Origin: Rhodopirellula europaea 6C
GTDB taxonomy: Bacteria; Planctomycetota; Planctomycetia; Pirellulales; Pirellulaceae
DNA length: 64,000 nucleotides
Reading direction: 5' to 3'
Assembly: GCF_000338295.1 (NCBI RefSeq)
Contig: NZ_ANMO01000269.1
Span: forward strand, 49,342-113,341
The notes beneath the pieces are model-generated. The model searched no databases. It saw only the letters and a list, made by a program, of their open reading frames with translations, and was not told where the DNA came from. Positions 18,279 through 28,286 of this stretch are shown piece after piece. The number at the start of each line of letters is the position of its first letter. The first letter of the stretch is position 1. The position numbers were made by a program, and so were the translations under genes.

Positions 18279-19754
18279 ATGATCGATCTCGGACAATACT
18301 TTCAAATTCATATCGATGCGGTTTCGATCGGGTTGGTCGCGCACGTCACCATCGAAGCGATCACGATCATTCGCGTGATGACGCGACCGCACCGCGAACC
18401 GGCGTCGCGTGTTGCTTGGGTCACCATCATCGCTGCCGTGCCGTTTCTGGGCGTGCTGCTGTATGTGTTGTTCGGCGAAACCAACATCGGTCGACGCCGG
18501 ATGGAACGCATGAAGCAAGTGATCAAACGCTTGCCTGCGATGCCAGAGATCAATCCGGAGGAATCTCGGAACGCATTGGCCAACGTTCCAATTCGATATC
18601 AACATTTGTTCCGAATGGGTGAATCGATCAATGGATTCGAAGCGATCGGCGGCAACTCCGGAACGTTGATGCAAGATTCCAACTCCGCGGTCGACTCCAT
18701 GGTCGCAGATATCGATCGAGCAACCGATCATGTGCATCTGCTCTTCTACATCTGGTTGCCCGACAACAACGGATTGAAGATGGTCGAAGCGCTCAAACGA
18801 GCGGCGAAGCGAGGCGTCACTTGCCGAGCAATGGCGGATGACTTGGGTTCGCGGACGATCATTCGATCGGCTCATTGGAAAGAGATGCAAGAAGCTGGCG
18901 TTCACCTTTCACGAGCTCTGCCGATTGGCAACCTGATGCTACGTGCACTTCGCGGACGCATCGATCTTCGCAATCACCGAAAGATCCTGGTGATCGATGG
19001 AACGGTCACATACTGCGGAAGCCAAAACTGTGCCGATCCCGAATTCCGCGTCAAACCCAAGTACGCTCCTTGGGTCGACGCCGTGATTCGTTTCGAAGGA
19101 CCGGTGGTCCGTCAGAACCAAGAACTCTTTGTCGCTGATTGGATGGCCGGTACCGATGACGATCTGACCGATTTGCTGGACCGACCGCTTCCAAATACCG
19201 GGCCTGGTTTTGCGGCTCAGGTCATTGGAACGGGACCGACTGTTCGCGATTCTGCGATGCCCGAGGTCTTCGAAACCTTGTTCCACACGGCGAGACGCAA
19301 ACTGACCATTTCCACGCCGTACTACGTGCCCAACGAATCCATGCAACAAGCTCTCTGCGCAGCGGCGTGGCGAGGTGTTGAAACAACAATCATTCTGCCC
19401 GCCAACAATGATTCACGAATTGTTGGGGGAGCCAGCCGAAGCTACTACGCAGGATTGCTCGAAGCCGGGGTTCGAATACACGAATACACCGGCGGGCTGT
19501 TGCACACCAAGTCTGTCACGCTGGACGACGAAGTCACCTTGATCGGTTCCGCCAACATGGACCGCCGCAGCTTTGACCTGAACTATGAAAACAACATTTT
19601 GTTCCATGATTCGCAACTGACCGCCGACGTCTTCGCCAGACAATGCGTCTACATCGATCACTCCAACGAGATCACGGCCCAGCAGGTTTCGGAGTGGTCG
19701 CTTCCCCGTCGCCTGTGGAACAACGTGCTGGCGACGCTGGGCCCGATTCTTTAG
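18279..19754 (+). CDS. cls: Cardiolipin synthase (phospholipase D family)
   Basis: 491 residues with ClsA-like layout. Two N-terminal membrane helices (about residues 8-28 and 46-66) are followed by two phospholipase D modules: HRKILVID (HxK-x4-D) with GSQN downstream around residues 232-250, and HTKSVTLD with GSANMDRRS around residues 408-430. The enzyme joins two phosphatidylglycerol molecules, or a related substrate, into cardiolipin at the inner membrane. It starts 137 bases downstream of the divergent sulfatase region and stands 34 bases before the permease gene. Confidence 0.93.
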   Translation: MIDLGQYFQIHIDAVSIGLVAHVTIEAITIIRVMTRPHREPASRVAWVTIIAAVPFLGVLLYVLFGETNIGRRRMERMKQVIKRLPAMPEINPEESRNALANVPIRYQHLFRMGESINGFEAIGGNSGTLMQDSNSAVDSMVADIDRATDHVHLLFYIWLPDNNGLKMVEALKRAAKRGVTCRAMADDLGSRTIIRSAHWKEMQEAGVHLSRALPIGNLMLRALRGRIDLRNHRKILVIDGTVTYCGSQNCADPEFRVKPKYAPWVDAVIRFEGPVVRQNQELFVADWMAGTDDDLTDLLDRPLPNTGPGFAAQVIGTGPTVRDSAMPEVFETLFHTARRKLTISTPYYVPNESMQQALCAAAWRGVETTIILPANNDSRIVGGASRSYYAGLLEAGVRIHEYTGGLLHTKSVTLDDEVTLIGSANMDRRSFDLNYENNILFHDSQLTADVFARQCVYIDHSNEITAQQVSEWSLPRRLWNNVLATLGPIL

Positions 19755-19788
19755 GTCCTCGATTTTTGGGTCACTGCCGGAATCAAAC

Positions 19789-21243
19789 GTGATTGCGACG
19801 TGTGGCGGTGAAGACGTCCGGCGATTGGACTACATTAGCGACCACCGGCCCCGGACGATCTGTTTCCCTGCTTCTGCCGGCACCGAATCAAGCTCGGAAT
19901 ATTTTCTCGAAAGCAGTCGTTTGAGCGGCAAATACGGATTCTGGACCCTCGCGTTTCTAGTCATCGCCAACATGATCGGCGCTGGCGTTTTCACGACTTC
20001 TGGGTATTCGCTGGCCGATCTGGGTTCTCCCCAACTAGTCCTGTGGGCGTGGCTGGCCGGCGGTGTGATCGCCGTCGCGGGTGCGATCAGCTACGCCATG
20101 CTGATCCGAGTCATGCCACAGTCGGGTGGCGAATACCTATTTCTTTCGCGCGCCGCGCACCCCTTGCTCGGATACGTCGCTGGATGGGTTTCGCTGATCG
20201 CAGGTTTTTCGGGCGCGATCGCTTTCGCGGCCACGGCACTGGAAGGTTATCTATTGCCAGAACACTTGCGTCCCGAATGGATGCCCGCCGGTATCGTGAC
20301 CATCATGGCAATCGTCCTGGCGGGCTTCTTCCATGGTTTGCACCCTCGCGTCGGTGCCACCACACAAAACATCGCCGTCAGCGTCAAACTGATTCTGCTG
20401 GCCACGATCCTTCTCTTCGCGGTCTACCAGTGGTTCGGCGGCGATTTGATCGTCCGCGATTCTGAAGCGCAAATGACTGCTGAAACCACCTCATGGTCGC
20501 GGTGGGTTGCCTTCGCTGGAAGTCTGGTTTGGATCTCATTGAGCTATTCAGGTTTCAACGCAGCGGTTTACGTCGCCGATGAGGTCATTGACGCGACACG
20601 TGTGGTGCCTCGAGCGCTGGTCTTCGGCACGATCGCAACGACGTTGCTGTATTTATGCCTCAACGCCGTCTTTGTGTTTGCACCCTCCGCTGCAAGCATC
20701 ATTGGCAAACCGGATGTGGCGGCAATCGCGGCCGCCAGTCTGGGTGGCAATGGTTTCGCTCACTTTGTTCGCTGGACGATCGCGTTGTGTTTGCTGACAT
20801 CGGTCCTCAGCATGATGATGGCAGCACCACGTGTGTACGCAAAAATGGCCGACGATGGCATGCTGCCGGCTTGGATGCGGTTCCGAGGCGAAGCTCCCTT
20901 TGCCGCGACGGTGGTCCAAATGATGGTGGCCATCACGCTTGTGTTGATTTCCGACTTGCAAGGATTGTTGTCCTATCTCGGACTCACGTTGTCGCTGTCT
21001 GCGGCTTGCTCGGTGTGTTGCCTCTTCTTGCCATCTATCCGCAATCATCCGAAAGCCGCACCCAAACACTGGCTGGTCGCCCCGGCTTTCTATGTCGCCG
21101 CAACGATCCTTTCCGCCGCCATCATGACGATCAACGATCCGAAGCAATTGATTGCGACCGGAATCACATTCATGGTTGGCGGGACAATGTATGTGCTGAC
21201 GACTCAGTTCAAATCAGACAACACGCTCGACCAATCAAGCTGA
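19789..21243 (+). CDS. APC-superfamily amino acid permease
   Basis: About 12 transmembrane helices. The first contains VIANMIGAGVFTTSGY, the G-[AS]-G-[IV]-F signature for substrate-backbone binding in APC transporters; the second conserved helix contains ISYAMLIRVMPQSGGEYLFL. The reading opens at a GTG (19789), but the first 44 residues look non-family. A TTG at 19921, giving SGKYGFWTLAFLV, would match the usual N-terminal length and is probably the real start. The substrate is unknown; amino acids or amines are usual for the family. Confidence 0.87.
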   Translation: MIATCGGEDVRRLDYISDHRPRTICFPASAGTESSSEYFLESSRLSGKYGFWTLAFLVIANMIGAGVFTTSGYSLADLGSPQLVLWAWLAGGVIAVAGAISYAMLIRVMPQSGGEYLFLSRAAHPLLGYVAGWVSLIAGFSGAIAFAATALEGYLLPEHLRPEWMPAGIVTIMAIVLAGFFHGLHPRVGATTQNIAVSVKLILLATILLFAVYQWFGGDLIVRDSEAQMTAETTSWSRWVAFAGSLVWISLSYSGFNAAVYVADEVIDATRVVPRALVFGTIATTLLYLCLNAVFVFAPSAASIIGKPDVAAIAAASLGGNGFAHFVRWTIALCLLTSVLSMMMAAPRVYAKMADDGMLPAWMRFRGEAPFAATVVQMMVAITLVLISDLQGLLSYLGLTLSLSAACSVCCLFLPSIRNHPKAAPKHWLVAPAFYVAATILSAAIMTINDPKQLIATGITFMVGGTMYVLTTQFKSDNTLDQSS

Positions 21244-21297
21244 ATCTCAAACTCGCCGCGCAGCGCAACAAAAGCTCGATCAGTTGCCAAAGACCGA

Positions 21298-22002
21298 TCA
21301 CTCTTCCGCGTTTTCGCGGCGCTGAGACACCTGCATTCCGATCATGCGTGCGATCACGATCGCCACGTACAGTTGCCCAATCATCGCTTGCATGACAGCC
21401 ATCATTTTGGCAGGCCGAGACAGCGGCACAACGTCGCCATAGCCAAGCGTTGTTAGCGTCACGTTGCTGAAGTAGATGAATTCACTAATCAAGCGAGTGT
21501 TCTGCGGCGAATCCGATTCGACCACCGGAAACGAAAATGCCCCCGGTTCGATGAGTTCGACCAACGTATAGAGAAACGCCCACAGCAACCCCAGCAGAAA
21601 GTAGATCGACACGGCACCGATGATTCGGTTGGCGTCGATCGGACCTTCGCAAAAGACGTTTACGCCGACCGCGTGGATGAGAGTTAAAAAGACCAGTGCA
21701 AAACAGACATCGCTAGCGATTGCCAAACCCATCAATCCGGTGATTTCGTTGGCCCAAGAAGTCGCATAGGCCAAAACTCCCACCAACAAAGTCGCCCACA
21801 TCCGCTTGGTGGAACCGGAAAACGAACGAATCGCCGAAAGCACGACCACAAAGAAGAATCCATTGATGACTACTCGATGGACCACATTCTCCGCGGACAA
21901 GCATGATTGAATAAAGATCAAGGCAACCAGAGCCAACAACAGTTCGCCATGCCGAGGTTCTCTCAACCATCGATGCGATTCAAGTTTGAGTGGGAGGGTC
22001 AT
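21298..22002 (-). CDS. Two-pore-helix type ion channel (potassium channel domain)
   Basis: 234 residues, mostly hydrophobic, with about six membrane segments. The C-terminal part contains the potassium selectivity filter TLGYGD (about residues 195-200) in the context YFSNVTLTTLGYGDVVPLS, followed by the last inner helix. This is the Ion_trans_2 pore domain. No cyclic-nucleotide or RCK regulatory domain is present. It is convergent with the permease gene 54 bases away. Confidence 0.88.
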   Translation of the reverse strand: MTLPLKLESHRWLREPRHGELLLALVALIFIQSCLSAENVVHRVVINGFFFVVVLSAIRSFSGSTKRMWATLLVGVLAYATSWANEITGLMGLAIASDVCFALVFLTLIHAVGVNVFCEGPIDANRIIGAVSIYFLLGLLWAFLYTLVELIEPGAFSFPVVESDSPQNTRLISEFIYFSNVTLTTLGYGDVVPLSRPAKMMAVMQAMIGQLYVAIVIARMIGMQVSQRRENAEE

Positions 22003-22249
22003 GCCAGCGAATCAATGGATCAAGGAAAGCGAGCCACGGATTGGAAGAAGTAGGAATTCCTGGTTCAGATTGTCCCGCTTCGGAATTGCTGCGTAGGACG
22101 TTCAATCCGCTTGGTGTAGGATGCTACGCGGATCCCGTCACTGAGTCGATCACTTCGATTCGCAAGGTTTCTATTTTCATCCGGAAGTTCATGACTCACG
22201 TCAGGACTTTCCATTGCCAATGGTTCATCACGCTGTCCCCTTTTGACGC

Positions 22250-23662
22250 ATGAACAAACTCCTACTTGCCCGCCTTTGTCCAACGCTTGCGAAACCGAGG
22301 CGGCATACCTGCATCGCTAACGCGTTGAACGCATTGGCCCTGTGCTTGCTCGCGACGTTCGGTTGCACACCTGCCTCCAACGAATACCAAGCTCCTCCGC
22401 CTCCGGAGGTGACAACGGCAAGTCCCGTTCAACAAAGTCTCACCATTTTCATCGAAGAAAACGGCGAAACCGAAGCGGTGGAACAGGCGGACATTCGTGC
22501 CCGTGTTGGAGGCTTCGTCGAGAAGCTTTCCTTTGAACCAGGGCAACTCGTAAGCGTCGACCAAGAACTCTATCGGATCGAACCGGATACCTATGAAGCC
22601 AACCGCAATGCCGCCGCAGCATCGGTGGAGGCTTCCAAAGCAAGCATCCAGGTGAGCGAAGCTGCATTGGCCGCGGCATTGGCCGAAGTACAAAAGGCCG
22701 AGAACGACTTGAAGCGTGAACGACGCCTGGAAGCATCCAATGCGGGATCCCAAGCGACTCTGGATGCGGCATTGGCAAGTCGTGATTCAGCGTTGGCCCA
22801 GCAAAAGGCGGCCGAAGCCAATATCGAAGCCGACAAAGCCAAGCTGCTTCAAGCTCAAGCTCAACTGGCGCAAGCGGAATTGGACCTGAAGTACACCGTG
22901 GTTCGTGCCCCGATCGAAGGCCGCGTTTCCAAAACTGAAATCAAACTCGGCAACCTCGTTCAAGTCGGCAGCACGCTGGCGACGGTGGTCGACCAAAGAA
23001 AAATCTTCGCCAACTTCAGCATCAGTGATCGAAAATTGCTGGAACTCGTCGAAGCCCGTCCGGAAACCGACGAACCGGCAGACTCACCCGAGGACTGGTC
23101 CAAGATCCCTGTCTATCTCCAACGCGACGGTGACACCGACCAATGGTTGTCAGGAAAACTGGACTACGTCGATCAACGAGGCATCGATCAAAAGACCGGT
23201 ACGTTCGGCTTGCGAGCCGACTTCGACAACCAAGACGGCAAACTGCTGCCAGGCATGTTTGTGATCATCCGTTTGCCCGTTCGCGAAATTCCGAATGCCA
23301 TTTTGATTCCTGAACGAGCCATCGTCCGCAATCAAACGGGATCGTATGTGATGTTGGTCGGTCCCGAAAACCAAATCGAACAACGCAAGGTCTCCATCGG
23401 TCAAACACTCGATGGCTGGGCACTGATCAAAGAAGGCCTCACCGCCACAGACACGTTTGTTTTGGACGGGCTGCAACGTGCTCGACCAGGCAGCACCGTC
23501 ACACCCAAGCCAACGGAATTGTCCACGAAAGACAGCCCTATGTTGCGAGCAGCGGTTGGGCCCAACGATGAATCCGCCGAACCAGAATCCAATTCTGAAA
23601 CAGCACCGACGGTCAATCCGACCAACGATGAACCCGCCTCCGATTCATCCACCGCGGACTGA
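22250..23662 (+). CDS. RND efflux periplasmic adaptor (membrane fusion protein)
   Basis: 470 residues. N-terminal export signal with a lipoprotein-like cysteine (LLATFGC39). Biotinyl-lipoyl halves flank a long Ala/Gln/Glu-rich alpha-hairpin (about residues 115-210, many AEAxxEADKAKLLQAQ-type heptads). The second half contains the conserved YTVVRAPIEGRVSKTEIKLG segment and a beta-barrel domain (LLPGMFVIIRLPV). It links an inner-membrane RND pump to an outer-membrane channel. The C-terminus is an acidic Ser/Thr/Pro tail. The pump gene starts three bases after the stop. Confidence 0.93.
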   Translation: MNKLLLARLCPTLAKPRRHTCIANALNALALCLLATFGCTPASNEYQAPPPPEVTTASPVQQSLTIFIEENGETEAVEQADIRARVGGFVEKLSFEPGQLVSVDQELYRIEPDTYEANRNAAAASVEASKASIQVSEAALAAALAEVQKAENDLKRERRLEASNAGSQATLDAALASRDSALAQQKAAEANIEADKAKLLQAQAQLAQAELDLKYTVVRAPIEGRVSKTEIKLGNLVQVGSTLATVVDQRKIFANFSISDRKLLELVEARPETDEPADSPEDWSKIPVYLQRDGDTDQWLSGKLDYVDQRGIDQKTGTFGLRADFDNQDGKLLPGMFVIIRLPVREIPNAILIPERAIVRNQTGSYVMLVGPENQIEQRKVSIGQTLDGWALIKEGLTATDTFVLDGLQRARPGSTVTPKPTELSTKDSPMLRAAVGPNDESAEPESNSETAPTVNPTNDEPASDSSTAD

Positions 23663-23665
23663 ACC

Positions 23666-26600
23666 ATGTCAAAGTTTTTCATCTACCGCCCGATCTTTGC
23701 CACGGTGATTTCCATCGTGATCGTGATCGCCGGAGCGGTCTCGTTCTTTGGACTTCCGGTCGAGAAGTTCCCACCGATCACGCCGCCGACGGTCCAAGTG
23801 ACCGCGGTCTATCCCGGTGCCAACGCTCGAACGGTCGCCGAAACCGTTGCCGCTCCCATCGAGCAATCGGTCAATGGTGTCGAAGGCATGATCTACATGT
23901 CATCGACCAGCACCAACGAAGGCCTGTACACCCTGACGGTCACTTTCGAATTGGGAATGGACCTGGACATCGCTTCGGTGCTGGTCCAGAACTTGGTTGG
24001 CAGTGCGGAAGCCAGCCTACCTCAAGAAGTTCGGCAACAAGGCATCACGACCAAAAAGCGTTCCACACAAACGCTTCAGTTCATCGCGTTGACATCGCCC
24101 GGTGGAACTCACGACGGATTGTTTCTGAGCAACTTCTCGCTGGATGTTCGAGACGAAATCAGTCGCATCAAAGGCGTCGGTGACGTTCAGTCATTTGGCG
24201 ATGGCGATTACAGCATGCGAGTCTGGTTGGACCCCCGTTTGTTGAAGCAGCGTGGGTTGACAACCGAGGACGTGGTTTCGGCAATCTCCGAACAAAACGT
24301 CCAAGTCGCGGCGGGACAAATTGGTGCTCCGCCCGCTGATTCTGGCACCGCGTTCCAATTTTCAGTCAACACGCAAGGTCGCTTCTCGAGCGTCGAACAA
24401 TTCGAAAACATCATCGTTCGCACAGGCGACAACGGCGAAGTGCTGCGTCTGGGCGATCTCGCTCGAATTGAACTTGGTGCCGAGGCCTACACCTACTCCA
24501 GTTCGTTCACCGGCGATGCCGCCGCGACACTCGCGATTTACCAGTTGCCCGGCGCCAACGCTCTGGAAACCGCAGAAGCGATCCGGATCAAAATGGAAGA
24601 ATTGTCTTCGGCGGCCAACTGGCCGGATGATGTGGAATACCAAGTCGCTTACGACGCGACCGAATTCGTCACCGCCTCCATCACCGAAGTCTACAAGACG
24701 CTCGCGATGGCAATCGCGTTGGTCGTGCTCGTCATCTTCATCTTCTTGCAAGACTGGCGAGCGACGGTCGTTCCAGTCGCTGCGATTCCGGTGTCTTTGA
24801 TCGGCACGTTCGCCATCATGGCTGGCATCGGGTTTTCCCTGAACATGTTGTCCTTGTTCGGCATCGTGCTCGCCATTGGAATCGTGGTCGATGATGCCAT
24901 CGTGGTCGTCGAAAACGTCTCGCGACACATCGCCGATGGATTGTCCAGCCGCGATGCCGCCGTCAAAGCCATGTCCGAGATCACCGGTCCCGTGATCGCC
25001 ACGACCCTCGTGTTGCTGGCCGTCTTTGTGCCGTGTGCATTCATGCCGGGCATCACCGGTGAATTGTTTCGTCAGTTTGCATTGACGATCTCAGCCTCGG
25101 TGATCATCAGCACGATCAACGCGTTGACGCTCAGCCCCGCCCTATGTGCGATCTTCCTTCGGCCACCGACCGAAACGAAGTTCATCGGATTCCGACTGTT
25201 CAACCAAGCCTTTGATCGAACCACAGCCGTCTACGGTGCCACTGTCGCGAGACTGGTCCGTTTGACGTTGATTGTTTCGATTGCTTCCATTGCCTTGGTC
25301 ATGGCGACGGGCTGGATCCTCACCCAGTTGCCAACCGGATTTGTTCCAGACGAAGACCAAGGCGTGTTGTTCGTCAACATTCAATTGCCTGACGCAGCCA
25401 GCAAAGAACGCACCGATGAAGTGGTCAAAAACTTGGACCAGGTCTTCGAACAAACCCCTGGAGTCAGAGGTTGGCTGTCCGTCACCGGCTACTCGTTGCT
25501 CGGAGGAAGTGGTGGCCCCAACGTCGGGTTCTCGGTTCTGGTCCTGAAACCATGGGAAGACCGCGATGCAAAAACCGAAAGCGTCACCGCGATCCAGCAA
25601 TACCTGCAAAAACAATTCGCGTCGGAACAACGTGCCATCCTGTTCACGTTTGCTCCACCACCAATCGATGGATTGGGAACGGCCGGCGGATTTCAAATGG
25701 AAGTTCAGGACCGCGGCAGCAATGGCTACCTTCCGTTGCAAAATGCGACGGAGGAACTCGTCGCCAACGCCTCCACTCAATCCAGCTTGGCAGCTCTGAA
25801 CAGTTCCTTCCGAGCCACCGTTCCTCAGCTCTATGTGGATGTCGACCGAGAAAAAGCGAAGACGATGAACATTCCGCTGAGCAGTGTGTTCGCTACCTTG
25901 CAAGCATCGCTGGGTTCGTCCTACATCAACGACTTCACGCTCAACAACCGTTCGTATCAAGTCCGCGCGCAAGCCGAAGCACCGTTTCGACGATCCGCCT
26001 CGGACATCACGCAACTCGATGTGCGCGACAGCAACGGCAACATGGTCCCACTCGGATCAATCGTGACGGTGCGAGATCACTTTGGACCAGACGTTGTACG
26101 ACGATACAACATGTACCCCAGCGCCGCGGTCAACGGTTCCGCAGCACCGGGCGTCAGCTCCGGTACCGCGCTCGAGTTAATGGAACAAACCGCCGATCAA
26201 ACCTTGCCCGCTTCATTCTCCTATGAATGGACGGGGATGTCCTTCCAAGAGAAACAAGCCTCCGGTGGTCAGTACATGATCTTCGGTCTGGCAATCTTGT
26301 TCGTGTTCCTGGTTCTCGCGGCACAGTACGAAAGTTGGACCAGCCCCGCTGCGGTCATCGCGGTCGTGCCTCTGGCCGCTCTCGGTGTTGCCTTGTCGCT
26401 GACGCTGCGTGGAAGCGACAACAACACCTACACTCAGATCGGGATTGTGCTGCTGGTTGCTTTGGCCAGTAAGAATGCGATTCTGATTGTGGAGTTCGCC
26501 AGCGAACAACGCGCCGAGGGAAAATCAACTCGTGATGCAGCAACCACGGCGGCCAAGCTTCGATTCCGAGCCATCCTGATGACGGCGTTTTCGTCGATCC

Positions 26601-26779
26601 TCGGTTTCTTGCCGCTCCTGGTCGCGACCGGTGCCGGTGCCGCCAGTCGCCAAGCCGTTGGAACCGCGGTTGTTGGTGGCATGATTGCCGCCACCATCTT
26701 CGCTCTGCTGCTCGTCCCAACGTTCTTTGTCGTCTTCCGAACGCTGTCCGAACGGATGGCTCGCAAATCTGACACCTAA
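23666..26779 (+). CDS. RND efflux pump, HAE1 family
   Basis: 1037 residues, the full length of an AcrB-type transporter. The N-terminus FIYRPIFATVISIVIVIAG is the first helix; the proton-relay helix carries GIVVDDAIVVVENV with the paired aspartates, followed by GPVIATTLVLLAVFVPCAFM. Two large periplasmic loops separate 12 membrane helices, and the second half repeats the first (ILLVALASKNAILIVEFA). It drives drug or hydrophobic-compound export with the adaptor encoded just upstream. No TolC-like gene is in the window. Confidence 0.95.
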   Translation: MSKFFIYRPIFATVISIVIVIAGAVSFFGLPVEKFPPITPPTVQVTAVYPGANARTVAETVAAPIEQSVNGVEGMIYMSSTSTNEGLYTLTVTFELGMDLDIASVLVQNLVGSAEASLPQEVRQQGITTKKRSTQTLQFIALTSPGGTHDGLFLSNFSLDVRDEISRIKGVGDVQSFGDGDYSMRVWLDPRLLKQRGLTTEDVVSAISEQNVQVAAGQIGAPPADSGTAFQFSVNTQGRFSSVEQFENIIVRTGDNGEVLRLGDLARIELGAEAYTYSSSFTGDAAATLAIYQLPGANALETAEAIRIKMEELSSAANWPDDVEYQVAYDATEFVTASITEVYKTLAMAIALVVLVIFIFLQDWRATVVPVAAIPVSLIGTFAIMAGIGFSLNMLSLFGIVLAIGIVVDDAIVVVENVSRHIADGLSSRDAAVKAMSEITGPVIATTLVLLAVFVPCAFMPGITGELFRQFALTISASVIISTINALTLSPALCAIFLRPPTETKFIGFRLFNQAFDRTTAVYGATVARLVRLTLIVSIASIALVMATGWILTQLPTGFVPDEDQGVLFVNIQLPDAASKERTDEVVKNLDQVFEQTPGVRGWLSVTGYSLLGGSGGPNVGFSVLVLKPWEDRDAKTESVTAIQQYLQKQFASEQRAILFTFAPPPIDGLGTAGGFQMEVQDRGSNGYLPLQNATEELVANASTQSSLAALNSSFRATVPQLYVDVDREKAKTMNIPLSSVFATLQASLGSSYINDFTLNNRSYQVRAQAEAPFRRSASDITQLDVRDSNGNMVPLGSIVTVRDHFGPDVVRRYNMYPSAAVNGSAAPGVSSGTALELMEQTADQTLPASFSYEWTGMSFQEKQASGGQYMIFGLAILFVFLVLAAQYESWTSPAAVIAVVPLAALGVALSLTLRGSDNNTYTQIGIVLLVALASKNAILIVEFASEQRAEGKSTRDAATTAAKLRFRAILMTAFSSILGFLPLLVATGAGAASRQAVGTAVVGGMIAATIFALLLVPTFFVVFRTLSERMARKSDT

Positions 26780-26780
26780 C

Positions 26781-26860
26781 GGGCGGTTGATTTAGTCGTA
26801 TACCGAATGACAACAATTGGCCATTCGGCGTTTGCCCCGGTTGGCGTTCGACTAACCGCC
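26781..26860. repeat. Nested inverted repeat between convergent genes (REP- or terminator-like)
   Basis: The outer arms are GGCGGTT-GATTT-AGTCG (26782-26798) and CGACTAACCGCC (26849-26860), which pair over 12 bases with a five-base bulge. The inner arms are CCGAATG (26803-26809) and CATTCGG (26822-26828). There is no T-run, so it is not a classic terminator. A REP-like or protein-binding element is possible. Confidence 0.5.
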
Positions 26861-26921
26861 GCCAACGTCACGACGGCGAAAAACGTCTATCGAAGATCGA
26901 TCGCGGTAAAGCTTCCTAGTG

Positions 26922-28076
26922 TCAGCTTGCCGGGATCGATTCGTTGGCACTTGGTCCCAACCGCCCTGCCATGACGCGTGCCACCGGACGAGTCACATCC
27001 ATTCGGTCCAGTGCGATCTTGATTGCTGCCGTGATCGGCGTCGCCAAGAACATGCCGGTGATTCCCCACAATGTTCCCCAAAACATCAGTGCCAACAGAA
27101 TCACCACGGGATGCAAGTCGGCCGAATTGCCCATCAGCTTTGGTTCCAACAAATTGCCGCTGGCGACCTGAATCGAACATGTCACCGCGATCGCACTGAT
27201 CATCCAAAGCAAACTGCCATCGGGATGCAACAAGATGAAAGGCAGCGGCAAAATGCTTGCCAAAATTGGGCCGATGTTGGGAATGTAGTTCAGCAAGAAT
27301 GCCAACAACCCAAACGTGAGCGCCATCGGCACACCAAACAACCAAAGTGCCATCCCGAATACGATGCCGGTTGCCAGCGAGATCATCGTTTTGACAAACA
27401 AGTACGATCGAACCTGCCGATCGACTTGATACGCCAATGTGTTCTCGCCGTATCCGCTCAGGTTGCCAAGCAACAGGAAGAAGACGTAGATCAAAATCAC
27501 AATGCTGGTCGACCCAAGCTGAAACAGTTCGCTCGACAGGCTCGCCACCGCGTTTCGCAGAAACGCTTCCAACTGGTCTCGTAAATCCGCGGCCGCATTG
27601 GCCAGCAACTCATCGGATTCCTGCCGCTCCACGGGAACGACCGTGGCTTCTGGTTCCCCCACCAAGTCCGCGACCGCAGCTTCGGATCGTTCTCCCACCT
27701 CGCTCGCTTCAAAACGCTCGGCAACGTTTTCATGCAGCCAGTCTTCCGCGTTCGAAACAATCTCTGACACCCGCATTCGGTACAGCTTGCCTTCTTCGGA
27801 CATCTGAGCCATCGACAACCAAATGCTCATCCCAACCAGAAACGTTCCGCCGATCGCCAGTGCGAACGTGACGCCCGCCGCAACGATGCGATTCACATTC
27901 AGACGTGCCTGCAAAAAATCTAGAATCGGCGTGATTCCGCTGACGATGAACAATGCCACCACAAACGGAATCAAAACGGACCTCAACCAATACACCGCCG
28001 CCGTCAACGCGATTGCCGTGAGGATCAACAAACAGGCATCCTGCACCGGGTTGCTTCGTAGAGGCCGGTTCGTCAT
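26922..28076 (-). CDS. AI-2E (PerM) family membrane transporter
   Basis: 384 residues with about eight hydrophobic helices. The family signatures are present: the first helix pair around LILTAIALTAAVYWLRSVLIPFVV, the motif LLNYIPNIGPILASILPLPF near residue 265, and VASGNLLEPKLMGNSADLHPVVILLAL near residue 310. An acidic 80-residue hydrophilic insert (about residues 85-165) lies between helices 3 and 4. The family includes the AI-2 exporter TqsA and sodium/proton antiporters; function here is open. Confidence 0.88.
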   Translation of the reverse strand: MTNRPLRSNPVQDACLLILTAIALTAAVYWLRSVLIPFVVALFIVSGITPILDFLQARLNVNRIVAAGVTFALAIGGTFLVGMSIWLSMAQMSEEGKLYRMRVSEIVSNAEDWLHENVAERFEASEVGERSEAAVADLVGEPEATVVPVERQESDELLANAAADLRDQLEAFLRNAVASLSSELFQLGSTSIVILIYVFFLLLGNLSGYGENTLAYQVDRQVRSYLFVKTMISLATGIVFGMALWLFGVPMALTFGLLAFLLNYIPNIGPILASILPLPFILLHPDGSLLWMISAIAVTCSIQVASGNLLEPKLMGNSADLHPVVILLALMFWGTLWGITGMFLATPITAAIKIALDRMDVTRPVARVMAGRLGPSANESIPAS

Positions 28077-28286
28077 GGGTGACTTCGTCCTGGTTGCGTT
28101 GGAAACGATGATTGCGGCTTGGCAGGGTTCGCTCGTGTTGCTCGGCGGAACTATACCAAAACACCGTTTTCGTCATCAGCCACCGCCCGTGACCAGATGA
28201 CTTTCTCAATCAAGCACGTACCTGCGTCGCGGGCATCTCTGCATCAGCGATTGAAGGAACATGCCGAATCATTTACCTGCAGCAGT

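Noticed and set aside
25142..26014. 290-codon minus-strand frame inside the RND pump
   Set aside because: The pump reads as a full-length AcrB-type protein, so this is a shadow.
28077..28286. Possible small gene between the AI-2E permease and the esterase
   Set aside because: The open frames here have no ribosome-binding site or recognisable composition.
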